From: Hedera helix
Lineage: Eukaryota > Streptophyta > Magnoliopsida > Apiales > Araliaceae
Length of the DNA: 64,000 bases
Assembly (NCBI GenBank): GCA_947179155.2
Contig: OX359278.1
Coordinates: 24,414,744-24,478,743, forward strand
Direction of reading: 5' to 3'
The position numbers and the translations under genes are program-made. The notes below the pieces were generated by a model. It was given only the letters and a program-made list of their open reading frames with translations. It was not told the DNA's origin and made no database searches. Positions 39,201 to 51,353 of the stretch are shown here, one piece after another (position 1 is the first letter of the stretch; the number at the start of each line of letters is the position of its first letter).

Positions 39201-41760
39201 AATTTTGAGGAAAGAACGAAACGAATAGCGACTTTCCTCAAATGAAGACTTGTGTGCGTTGTACGCATTGTTCTCGATGCGAGAATGATAGGATTGGTTC
39301 TTTTGAGACTAACCGATGTATAACGAAGTAATATGACTCTTAATCACCTATTTGTTTTCAAATTTAGAGGAAATAACGAAACGAATAGCGACTTTCCTCA
39401 AATGAAGACTTGTGTGCGTTGTACGCATTGTTCTCGATGCGAGAGTGATAGGATTGGTTCTTTTGACACTAACCGATGTATAACGAAGTAATATGACTCT
39501 TAATCACCTATTTATTTTCAAATTTCGAGGAAAGAACGAAACGAATAGCGAGTTTCCTCAAATGAAGACTTGTGTGCGTTGTACGCATTGTTCTCGATGC
39601 GAGAGTGATAGGATTGCTCCTTTTGAGGCTAACCGATGTATAACGAAGTAATATGACTCTTAATCACCTATTTGATAGCAAAATTTGAGGAAAGAACGAA
39701 ACGAATAGCGAGTTTCCTCAAATGAAGACTTGTGTGCGTTGTACGCATTGTTCTCGATGCGAGAGTGATAGGATTGGTTCTTTTGAGACTAACCGATGTA
39801 TAACGAAGTAATATGACTCTTAATCACCTATTTGTTTTCAAATTTTGAGGAAAGAACGAAACGAATAGCGAGTTTCCTCAAATGAAGACTTGTGTGCGTT
39901 GTACGCATTGTTCTCGATGCGAGAGTGATAGGATTGGTTCTTTTGAGACTAACCGATGTATAACGAAGTAATATGACTCTTAATCACCTATTTGTTTGCA
40001 AATTTAGAGGAAATAACGAAACGAATAGCGAGTTTGCTCAAATGAAGACTTGTGTGCGTTGTACGCATTGTTCTCGATGCGAGAGTGATAGGATTGGTTC
40101 TTTTGAGACTAACCGATGTATAACGAAGTAATATGACTCTTAATCACCTATTTGTTTTCAAATTTAGAGGAAATAACGAAACGAATAGCGAGTTTCCTCA
40201 AATGAAGACTTGTGTACGTTGTACGCATTGTTCTCGATGCGAGAGTGGTAGGATTGGTTCTTTTGAGACTAACCGATGTATAACGAAGTAATATGACTCT
40301 TAATCACCTATTTGTTTTCAAATTTTGAGGAAAGAACGAAACGAATAGCGAGTTTCCTCAAATGAAGACTTGTGTGCGTTGTGCGCATTGTTCTCGATGC
40401 GAGAGTGATAGGATTGGTTCTTTTGAGACTAACCGATGTATAACGAAGTAATATGACTCTTAATCACCTATTTGTTTTCAAATTTTGAGGAAAGAACGAA
40501 ACGAATAGCGAGTTTCCTCAAATGAAGACTTGTGTGCGTTGTGCGCATTGTTCTCGATGTGAGAGTGATAGGATTGGTTCTTTTGAGACTAACCGATGCA
40601 TAACGAAGTAATATGACTCTTAATCACCTATTTGTTTTCAAATTTCGAGGAAAGAACGAAACGAATAGCGAGTTTCCTCAAATGAAGACTTGTGTGCGTT
40701 GTACGCAGTGTTCTCGATGCGAGAGTGATAGGATTGGTTCTTTTGAGACTAACCGATGTATAACGAAGTAATATGACTCTTAATCACCTATTTGTTTTCA
40801 AATTTCGAGGAAAGAACGAAACGAATAGCGAGTTTCCTCAAATGAAGACTTGTGTGCGTTGTACGCATTGGTTTCAATGAGAGAGTGATAGGATTGCTCC
40901 TTTTGAGGCTAACCGATGTATAACGAAGTAATATGACTCTTAATCACCTATTTGATAGCAAAATTTGAGGAAAGAACGAAACGAATAGCGAGTTTCCTCA
41001 AATGAAGACTTGTGTGCGTTGTACGCATTGTTCTCGATGCGAGAGTGATAGGATTGGTTCTTTTGAGACTAACCGATGTATAACGAAGTAATATGACTCT
41101 TAATCACCTATTTGTTTTCAAATTTTGAGGAAAGAACGAAACGAATAGCGAGTTTCCTCAAATAAAGACTTGTGTGCGTTGTACGCATTGTTCTCGATGC
41201 GAGAGTGATATGATTGGTTCTTTTGAGACTAACCGATGTATAACGAAGTAATATGACTCTTAATCACCTATTTGTTTGCAAATTTAGAGGAAATAACGAA
41301 ACGAATAGCGAGTTTGCTCAAATGAAGACTTGTGTGCGTTGTACGCATTGTTCTCGATGTGAGAGTGATAGGATTGGTTCTTTTGAGACTAACCGATGTA
41401 TAACGAAGTAATATGACTCTTAATCACCTATTTGTTTTCAAATTTAGAGGAAATAACGAAACGAATAGCGACTTTCCTCAAATGAAGACTTGTGTACGTT
41501 GTACGCATTGTTCTCGATGCGAGAGTGATAGGATTGGTTCTTTTGAGACTAACCGATGTATAACGAAGTAATATGACTCTTAATCACCTATTTGTTTTCA
41601 AATTTCGAGGAAAGAACGAAACGTATAGCGAGTTTCCTCAAATGAAGACTTGTGTGCGTTGTACGCATTGTTCTCGATGCGAGAGTGATAGGATTGGTTC
41701 TTTTGAGACTAACCGATGTATAACGAAGTACTATGACTCTTAATCACCTATTTGTTTTCA
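39201..41760 (+). repeat. End of zone III, including a hybrid haplotype
   Basis: The monomer at 39521 has ggattgctcc, gaggct and tttgatagca, and is followed by a W-head as in the gtttcaatga haplotype, but its left part reads ttctcgatgc. The exchange falls between about 39602 and 39616. 40321 and 40481 are adjacent T-heads with gtgcgc. 40801 carries the complete haplotype. Confidence 0.8.
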
Positions 41761-42560
41761 AATTTCGAGGAAAGAACGAACCGAATAGCGAGTTTCCTCA
41801 AATGAAGACTTGTGTGCGTTGTACGCATTGTTCTCGATGCGAGAGTGATAGGATTGGTTCTTTTGAGACTAACCGATGTATAACGAAGTAATATGACTCT
41901 TAATCACCTATTTGTTTTCAAATTTTGAGGAAAGAACGAAACGAATAGCGACTTTCCTCAAATGAAGACTTGTGTGCGTTGTACGCATTGTTCTCGATGC
42001 GAGAGTGATAGGATTGGTTCTTTTGAGACTAACCGATGTATAACGAAGTAATATGACTCTTAATCACCTATTTGTTTTCAAATATAGAGGAAATAACGAA
42101 ACGAATAGCGAGTTTCCTCAAATGAAGACTTGTGTGCGTTGTACGCATTGTTCTCGATGCGAGAGTGATAGGATTGGTTCTTTTGAGACTAACCGATGTA
42201 TAAAGAAGTAATATGACTCTTAATCACCTATTTGTTTTCAAATTTCGAGGAAAGAACGAAACGAATAGCGAGTTTCCTCAAATGAAGACTTGTGTGCGTT
42301 GTACGCGTTGTTCTCGATGCGAGAGTGATAGGATTGGTTCTTTTGAAACTAACCGATGTATAACGAAGTAATATGACTCTTAATCACCTATTTGTTTTCA
42401 AATTTAGAGGAAATAACGAAACGAATAGCGAGTTTTCTCAAATGAAGACTTGTGTGCGTTGTACGCATTGGTTTCAATGAGAGAGTGATAGGATTGCTCC
42501 TTTTGAGGCTAACCGATGTATAACGAAGTAATATGACTCTTAATCACCTATTTGTTTTCA

Positions 42561-42720
42561 AATTTTGAGGAAATAACGAAACGAATAACGACTTTCCTCA
42601 AATGAAGACTTGTGCGCGTTGTACGCATTGTTCTCGATGCGAGAGTTATAGGATTGGTCCTTTTGAGGCTAACCGATGTATACCGAAGTAATATGACTCT
42701 TAATCACCTATTTGTTTGCA
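42561..42720 (+). repeat. First copy of the gagagttata / taccgaag haplotype
   Basis: Four linked changes define it: G87 to T (gagagttata), T99 to C (ggattggtcc), A108 to G (gaggct) and A123 to C (taccgaag). About 18 monomers carry all four, at 42561, 43041, 43834, 44634, 45754, 46714, 48474, 48954, 49754, 50554, 53114, 53594, 55194, 55834, 56154, 56634, 57434 and 60314. None lies left of 42561. Partial forms at 52314 and 54394 share ttatgag with taccgaag. The last change removes a TAA stop triplet. Confidence 0.85.
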
Positions 42721-43200
42721 AATTTTGAGAAAAGAACGAAACCAATAGCGAGTTTCCTCAAATGAAGACTTGTGTGCGTTGTACGCATTGTTCTCGATGC
42801 GAGGGTGATATGATTGGTTCTTTTGAGACTAACCGATGTATAACGAAGTAATATGACTCTTAATCACCTATTTGTTTTCAAATTTCGAGGAAAGAACGAA
42901 ACGAATAGCGACTTTCCTCAAATGAAGACTTGTGTGCGTTGTACGCATTGTTCTCGATGCGAGAGTGATATGATTGGTTCTTTTGAGACTAACCGATGTA
43001 TAACGAAGTAATATGACTCTTAATCACCTATTTGTTTTCAAATTTCGAGGAAAGAACGAAACGAATAGCGAGTTTCCTCAAATGAAGACTTGTGTGCGTT
43101 GTACGCATTGTTCTCGATGCGAGAGTTATAGGATTGGTCCTTTTGAGGCTAACCGATGTATACCGAAGTAATATGACTCTTAATCACCTATTTGTTTGCA

Positions 43201-43353
43201 AATTTTGAGAAAAGAACGAAACCAATAGCGAGTTTCCTCAAATGAAGACTTGTGTGCGTTGTACGCATTGTTCTCGATGCGAGAGTGATAGGATTGGTTC
43301 TTTTGAGACTGACTAACGAAGTAATATGACTCTTAATCACCTATTTGTTTTCA
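43201..43353 (+). repeat. 153-bp monomer, the only length variant in the window
   Basis: Where its duplicate at 49114 reads gactgaccgatgtataacg, this copy reads gactgactaacg: a clean 7-bp deletion near 43313. Its neighbours on both sides match the 49 kb block, so the deletion most simply happened after that block was copied. The cut removes the accgat core of the 111-120 landmark. Confidence 0.95.
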
Positions 43354-45433
43354 AATATAGAGGAAATAACGAAACGAATAGCGACTTTCCTCAAATGAAG
43401 ATTTGTGTGCGTTGTACGCATAGTTCTCGATGCGAGAGTGATAGGATTGGTTCTTTTGAGACTAACCGATGTATAACGAAGTAATATGACTCTTAATCAC
43501 CTATTTGTTTTCAAATTTTGAGGAAATAACGAAACGAATAGCGACTTTCCTCAAATGAAGACTTGTGCGCGTTGTACGCATTGTTCTCGATGCGAGAGTG
43601 ATAGGATTGGTTCTTTTGAGACTAACCGATGTATAACGAAGTAATATGACTCTTAATCACCTATTTGTTTTCAAATTTTGAGGAAATAACGAAACGAATA
43701 GCGACTTTCCTCAAATGAAGACTTGTGCGCGTTGTACGCATTGTTCTCGATGCGAGAGTGATAGGATTGGTTCTTTTGAGACTAACCGATGTATAACGAA
43801 GTAATATGACTCTTAATCACCTATTTGTTTTCAAATTTCGAGGAAAGAACGAAACGAATAGCGAGTTTCCTCAAAGGAAGACTTGTGTGCGTTGTACGCA
43901 TTGTTCTCGATGCGAGAGTTATAGGATTGGTCCTTTTGAGGCTAACCGATGTATACCGAAGTAATATGACTCTTAATCGCCTATTTGTTTTCAAATTTCG
44001 AGGAAAGAACGAAACGAATAGCGAGTTTCCTCAAATGAAGACTTGTGTGCGTTGTACGCATTGTTCTCGATGCGAGAGTGATAGGATTGGTTCTTTTGAG
44101 ACTAACCAATGTATAACGAAGTAATATGACTCTTAATCACCTATTTGTTTTCAAATTTTGAGGAAAGAACGAAACGAATAGCGAGTTTCCTCAAATGAAG
44201 ACTTGTGTGCGTTGTACGCATTGTTCTCGATGCGAGAGTGATAGGATTGGTTCTTTTGAGACTCACCGATGTATAACGAAGTAATATGACTCTTAATCAC
44301 CTATTTGTTTTCAAATTTAGAGGAAATAACGAAACGAATAGCGAGTTTCCTCAAATGAAGACTTGTGTGCGTTGTACGCATTGTTCTCGATGCGAGAGTG
44401 ATAGGATTGGTTCTTTTGAGACTAACCGATGTATAACGAAGTAATATGACTCTTAATCACCTATTTGTTTTCAAATTTCGAGGAAAGAACGAAACGAATA
44501 GCGAGTTTCCTCAAATGAAGACTTGTGTGCGTTGTACGTATTGTTCTCGATGCGAGAGTGATAGGATTGGTTCTTTTGAAACTAACCGATGTATAACGAA
44601 GTAATATGACTCTTAATCACCTATTTGTTCGCAAATTTAGAGGAAATAACGAAACGAATAGCGAGTTTCCTCAAATGAAGACTTGTGTGCGTTGTACGCA
44701 TTGTTCTCGATGCGAGAGTTATAGGATTGGTCCTTTTGAGGCTAACCGATGTATACCGAAGTAATATGATTCTTAATCACCTATTTCTTTGCAAATTTTG
44801 AGAAAAGAACGAAACCAATAGCGAGTTTCCTCAAATGAAGACTTGTGTGCGTTGTACGCATTGTTCTCGATGCGAGAGTGATAGGATTGGTTCTTTTGAG
44901 ACTGACCGATGTATAACGAAGTAATATGACTCTTAATCACCTATTTGTTTGCAAATTTTGAGAAAATAACGAAACCAATAGCGAGTTTCCTCAAATGAAG
45001 ACTTGTGTGCGTTGTACGCATTGTTCTCGATACGAGAGTGATAGGATTGGTTCTTTTGAGACTAACCGATGTATAACGAAGTAATATGACTCTTAATCAC
45101 CTATTTGTTTTCAAATTTTGAGGAAAGAACGAAAAGAATAGCGAGTTTCCTCAAATGAAGACTTGTGTGCGTTGTACGCATTGTTCTCGATGCGAGAGTG
45201 ATAGGATTGGTTCTTTTGAGACTAACCGATGTATAACGAAGTAATATGACTCTTAATCACCTATTTGTTTTCAAATTTCGAGGAAAGAACGAAACGAATA
45301 GCGAGTTTCCTCAAATGAAGACTTGTGTGCGTTGTACGCATTGTTCTCGATGCGAGAGTGATAGGATTGGTTCTTTTGAGACTAACCGATGTATAACGAA
45401 GTAATATGACTCTTAATCACCTATTTGTTTTCA

Positions 45434-45753
45434 AATTTGGAGGAAATAACGAAACGAATAGCGAGTTTCCTCAAATGAAGACTTGTGTGCGTTGTACGCA
45501 TTGTTCTCGATGCGAGAGTGATAGGATTGGTTCTTTTGAGACTAACCGATGTATAACGAAGTAATATGACTCTTAATCACCTATTTGTTTTCAAATTTTG
45601 AGGAAATAACGAAACGAATAGCGAGTTTCCTCAAATGAAGACTTGTGTGCGTTGTACGCATTGTTCTCGATGCGAGAGTGATATGATTGGTTCTTTTGAG
45701 ACTAACCGATGTATAACGAAGTAATATGACTCTTAATCACCTATTTGTTTTCA
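45434..45753 (+). repeat. Two monomers at the right edge of the 23-monomer block
   Basis: 45434 has the rare head aatttggagg aaataac, found otherwise only at 51514, where it sits 160 bp further along than the block offset predicts. One monomer was therefore gained or lost at this edge in one copy. Confidence 0.7.
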
Positions 45754-46713
45754 AATTTCGAGGAAAGAACGAAACGAATAGCGAGTTTCCTCAAATGAAG
45801 ACTTGTGTGCGTTGTACGCATTGTTCTCGATGCGAGAGTTATAGGATTGGTCCTTTTGAGGCTAACCGATGTATACCGAAGTAATATGACTCTTAATTAC
45901 CTATTTGTTTGCAAATTTTGAGTAAAGAACGAAACCAATAGCGAGTTTCCTCAAATGAAGACTTGTGTGCGTTGTACGCATTGTTCTCGATGCGAGAGTG
46001 ATAGGATTGGTTCTTTTGAGACTAACCGATGTATAACGAAGTAATATGACTCTTAATCACCTATTTGTTTGCAAATTTAGAGGAAATAACGAAACGAATA
46101 GCGAGTTTCCTCAAATGAAGACTTGTGTGCGTTGTACGCATTGTTCTCGATGCGAGAGTGATAGGATTGGCTCTTTTGAAACTAACCGATGTATAACGAA
46201 GTAATATAACTCTTAATCACCTGTTTGTTTGCAAATTTTGAGAAAAGAACGAAACGAATAGCGAGTTTCCTCAAATGAACACTTGTGTGCGTTGTACGCA
46301 TTGTTCTCGATGCGAGAGTGATAGGATTGGTTCTTTTGAGACTAACCGATGTATAACGAAGTAATATGACTCTTAATCACCTATTTGTTTTCAAATTTCG
46401 AGGAAAGAACGAAACGAATAGCGACTTTCCTCAAATGAAGACTTGTGTGCGTTGTACGCATTGTTCTCGATGCGAGAGTGATAGGATTGGTTCTTTTGAG
46501 ACTAACCGATGTATAACGAAGTAATATGACTCTTAATCACCTATTTGTTTTCAAATTTCGAGGAAAGAACGAAACGAATAGCGACTTTCCTCAAATGAAG
46601 ACTTGTGTGCGTTGTACGCATTGTTCTCGATGCGAGAGTGATAGGATTGGTTCTTTTGAGACTAACCGATGTATAACGAAGTACTATGACTCTTAATCAC
46701 CTATTTGTTTTCA
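45754..46713 (+). repeat. 960-bp (6-monomer) tandem duplication, first unit
   Basis: The six monomers repeat immediately at 46714. Shared rare variants are taattacc after the gagagttata/taccgaag monomer, agtaaagaac with gaaccaata (45914/46874), ggctc with gaaact (46074/47034) and tactatgac (46554/47514 copies). Private changes include aatataac and ctgtttg near 46210-46225 and aatgaac (46234 copy). Confidence 0.9.
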
Positions 46714-47673
46714 AATTTCGAGGAAAGAACGAACCGAATAGCGAGTTTCCTCAAATGAAGACTTGTGTGCGTTGTACGCATTGTTCTCGATGCGAGAGTT
46801 ATAGGATTGGTCCTTTTGAGGCTAACCGATGTATACCGAAGTAATATGACTCTTAATTACCTATTTGTTTGCAAATTTTGAGTAAAGAACGAAACCAATA
46901 GCGAGTTTCCTCAAATGAAGACTTGTGTGCGTTGTACGCATTGTTCTCGATGCGAGAGTGATAGGATTGGTTCTTTTGAGACTAACCGATGTATAACGAA
47001 GTAATATGACTCTTAATCACCTATTTGTTTGCAAATTTAGAGGAAATAACGAAACGAATAGCGAGTTTCCTCAAATGAAGACTTGTGTGCGTTGTACGCA
47101 TTGTTCTCGATGCGAGAGTGATAGGATTGGCTCTTTTGAAACTAACCGATGTATAACGAAGTAATATGACTCTTAATCACCTATTTGTTTGCAAATTTTG
47201 AGAAAAGAACGAAACGAATAGCGAGTTTCCTCAAATGAAGACTTGTGTGCGTTGTACGCATTGTTCTCGATGCGAGAGTGATAGGATTGGTTCTTTTGAG
47301 ACTAACCGATGTATAACGAAGTAATATGACTCTTAATCACCTATTTGTTTTCAAATTTCGAGGAAAGAACGAAACGAATAGCGACTTTCCTCAAATGAAG
47401 ACTTGTGTGCGTTGTACGCATTGTTCTCGATGCGAGAGTGATAGGATTGGTTCTTTTGAGACTAACCGATGTATAACGAAGTAATATGACTCTTAATCAC
47501 CTATTTGTTTTCAAATCTCGAGGAAAGAAAGAAACGAATAGCGACTTTCCTCAAATGAAGACTTGTGTGCGTTGTACGCATTGTTCTCGATGCGAGAGTG
47601 ATAGGATTGGTTCTTTTGAGACTAACCGATGTATAACGAAGTACTATGACTCTTAATCACCTATTTGTTTTCA
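46714..47673 (+). repeat. 960-bp tandem duplication, second unit (starts with a hybrid monomer)
   Basis: The first monomer has the gaaccgaata head found at 41761 and 47674 joined to the gagagttata...taccgaag right half of 45754. It therefore records the exchange point, between about 46735 and 46799. The last monomer (47514) carries aatctcg and gaaagaaa. Confidence 0.9.
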
Positions 47674-50600
47674 AATTTCGAGGAAAGAACGAACCGAATA
47701 GCGAGTTTCCTCAAATGAAGACTTGTGTGCGTTGTACGCATTGTTCTCGATGCGAGAGTGATAGGATTGGTTCTTTTGAGACTAACCGATGTATAACGAA
47801 GTAATATGACTCTTAATCACCTATTTGTTTTCAAATATTGAGGAAAGAACGAAACGAATAGCGACTTTCCTCAAATGAAGACTTGTGTGCGTTGTACGCA
47901 TTGTACTCGATGCGAGAGTGATAGAATTGGTTCTTTTGAGACTAACCGATGTATAACGAAGTAATATGACTCTTAATCACCTATTTATTTTCAAATATAG
48001 AGGAAATAACGAAACGAATAGCGAGTTTCCTCAAATGAAGACTTGTGTGCATTGTACGCATTGTTCTCGATGCGAGAGTGATAGGATTGGTTCTTTTGAG
48101 ACTAACCGATGTATAAAGAAGTAATATGACTCTTAATCACCTATTTGTTTTCAAATTTCGAGGAAAGAACGAAACGAATAGCGAGTTTCCTCAAATGAAG
48201 ACTTGTGTGCGTTGTACGCATTGTTCTCGATGCGAGAGTGATAGGATTGGTTCTTTTGAAACTAACCGATGTATAACGAAGTAATATGACTCTTAATCAC
48301 CTATTTGTTTTCAAATTTAGAGGAAATAACGAAACGAATAGCGAGTTTTCTCAAATGAAGACTTGTGTGCGTTGTACGCATTGGTTTCAATGAGAGAGTG
48401 ATAGGATTGCTCCTTTTGAGGCTAACCGATGTATAACGAAGTAATATGACTCTTAATCACCTATTTGTTTTCAAATTTTGAGGAAATAACGAAACGAATA
48501 ACGACTTTCCTCAAATGAAGACTTGTGCGCGTTGTACGCCTTGTTCTCGATGCGAGAGTTATAGGATTGGTCCTTTTGAGGCTAACCGATGTATACCGAA
48601 GTAATATGACTCTTAATCACCTATTTGTTTGTAAATTTTGAGAAAAGAACGAAACCAATAGCGAGTTTCCTCAAATGAAGACTTGTGTGCGTTGTACGCA
48701 TTGTTCTCGATGCGAGAGTGATATGATTGGTTCTTTTGAGACTAACCGATGTATAACGAAGTAATATGACTCTTAATCACCTATTTGTTTTCAAATTTCG
48801 AGGAAAGAACGAAACGAATAGCGACTTTCCTCAAATGAAGACTTGTGTGCGTTGTACGCATTGTTCTCGATGCGAGAGTGATATGATTGATTCTTTTGAG
48901 ACTAACCGATGTATAACGAAGTAATATGACTCTTAATCACCTATTTGTTTTCAAATTTCGAGGAAAGAACGAAACGAATAGCGAGTTTCCTCAAATGAAG
49001 ACTTGTGTGCGTTGTACGCATTGTTCTCGATGCGAGAGTTATAGGATTGGTCCTTTTGAGGCTAACCGATGTATACCGAAGTAATATGACTCTTAATCAC
49101 CTATTTGTTTGCAAATTTTGAGAAAAGAACGAAACCAATAGCGAGTTTCCTCAAATGAAGACTTGTGTGCGTTGTACGCATTGTTCTCGATGCGAGAGTG
49201 ATAGGATTGGTTCTTTTGAGACTGACCGATGTATAACGAAGTAATATGACTCTTAATCACCTATTTATTTTCAAATATAGAGGAAATAACGAAACGAATA
49301 GCGACTTTCCTCAAATGAAGATTTGTGTGCGTTGTACGCATAGTTCTCGATGCGAGAGTGATAGGATTGGTTCTTTTGAGACTAACCGATGTATAACGAA
49401 GTAATATGACTCTTAATCACCTATTTGTTTTCAAATTTTGAGGAAATAACGAAACGAATAGCGACTTTCCTCAAATGAAGACTTGTGTGCGTTGTACGCA
49501 TTGTTCTCGATGCGAGAGTGATAGGATTGGTTCTTTTGAGACTAACCGATGTATAACGAAGTAATATGACTCTTAATCACCTATTTGTTTTCAAATTTTG
49601 AGGAAATAACGAAACGAATAACGACTTTCCTCAAATGAAGACTTGTGCGCGTTGTACGCATTGTTCTCGATGCGAGAGTGATAGGATTGGTTCTTTTGAG
49701 ACTAACCGATGTATAACGATGTAATATGACTCTTAATCACCTATTTGTTTTCAAATTTCGAGGAAAGAACGAAACGAATAGCGAGTTTCCTCAAAGGAAG
49801 ACTTGTGTGCGTTGTACGCATTGTTCTCGATGCGAGAGTTATAGGATTGGTCCTTTTGAGGCTAACCGATTTATACCGAAGTAATATGACTGTTAATCGC
49901 CTATTTGTTTTCAAATTTCGAGGAAAGAACGAAACGAATAGCGAGTTTCCTCAAATGAAGACTTGTGTGCGTTGTACGCATTGTTCTCGATGCGAGAGTG
50001 ATAGAATTGGTTCTTTTGAGACTAACCAATGTATAACGAAGTAATATGACTCTTAATCACTTATTTGTTTTCAAATTTTGAGGAAAGAACGAAACGAATA
50101 GCGAGTTTCCTCAAATGAAGACTTGTGTGCGTTGTACGCATTGTTCTCGATGCGAGAGTGATAGGATTGGTTCTTTTGAGACTCACCGATGTATAACGAA
50201 GTAATATGACTCTTAATCACCTATTTGTTTTCAAATTTAGAGGAAATAACGAAACGAATAGCGAGTTTCCTCAAATGAAGACTTGTGTGCGTTGTACGCA
50301 TTGTTCTCGATGCGAGAGTGATAGGATTGGTTCTTTTGAGACTAACCGATGTATAACGAAGTAATATGACTCTTAATCACCTATTTGTTTTCAAATTTCG
50401 AGGAAAGAACGAAACGAATAGCGAGTTTCCTCAAATGAAGACTTGTGTGCGTTGTACGCATTGTTCTCGATGCGAGAGTGATAGGATTGGTTCTTTTGAA
50501 ACTAACCGATGTATAACGAAGTAATATGACTCTTAATCACCTATTTGTTCGCAAATTTAGAGGAAATAACGAAACGAATAGCGAGTGTCCTCAAATGAAG

Positions 50601-51353
50601 ACTTGTGTGCGTTGTACGCATTGTTCTCGATGCGAGAGTTATAGGATTGGTCCTTTTGAGGCTAACCGATGTATACCGAAGTAATATGACTCTTAATCAC
50701 CTATTTGTTTGCAAATTTTGAGAAAAGAACGAAACCAATAGCGAGTTTCCTCAAATGAAGACTTGTGTGCGTTGTACGCATTGTTCTCGATGCGAGAGTG
50801 ATAGGATTGGTTCTTTTGAGACTGACCGATGTATAACGAAGTAATATGACTCTTAATCACCTATTTGTTTGCAAATTTTGAGAAAAGAACGAAACCAATA
50901 GCGAGTTTCCTTAAATGAAGACTTGTGTGCGTTGTACGCATTGTTCTCGATACGAGAGTGATAGGATTGGTTCTTTTGAGACTAACCGATGTATAACGAA
51001 GTAATATGACTCTTAATCACCCATTTGTTTTCAAATTTTGAGGAAAGAACGAAACGAATAGCGAGTTTCCTCAAATGAAGACTTGTGTGCGTTGTACGCA
51101 TTGTTCTCGATGCGAGAGTGATAGGATTGGTTCTTTTGAGACTCACCGATGTATAACGAAGTAATATGACTCTTAATCACCTATTTGTTTTCAAATTTCG
51201 AGGAAAGAACGAAACGAATAGCGAGTTTCCTCAAATGAAGACTTGTGTGCGTTGTACGCATTGTTCTCGATGCGAGAGTGATAGGATTGGTTCTTTTGAG
51301 ACTAACCGATGTATAACGAAGTAATATGACTCTTAATCACCTATTTGTTTTCA
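47674..51353 (+). repeat. 23-monomer block copy 2 (pairs with 41761-45433)
   Basis: This is the partner of 41761-45433, with a full-length 160-bp monomer at 49114 where the other copy has 153 bp. Private changes include aatattg (47834), tgtactcga, atagaattgg, gtacgcc (48474 copy), tgattgattc (48794 copy) and gtttatacc at 49870. The frame at 49745-50044 is open here and in the partner (43825-44124), as expected of a copied block. Confidence 0.9.

Larger units (their letters stand above)
41761..45433 (+). repeat. 23-monomer block copy 1 (pairs with 47674-51353)
   Basis: These 23 monomers match 47674-51353 one for one. The offset is 5,913 bp left of the 153-bp monomer and 5,920 bp (37 monomers) right of it. 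Shared rare variants include gaaccgaata (first monomer), taaagaag (42081), agttttctca with gtttcaatga (42401), gaataacg with gtgcgc, gagagttata and taccgaag (42561), gaccaata-type heads, tagttctcga (43354), actcaccgat (44154), tgttcgca before 44634 and gatacgag (44954). Monomer correspondence stops at 45434/51354. Confidence 0.9.

Noticed and set aside
43825..44124. Open reading frames of 99 codons here and at 49745-50044
   Set aside because: They start at TTG, run across two to three monomers in changing frame, and depend on the taccgaag stop-loss. The two are alike because the DNA block was duplicated, not because a protein is conserved.
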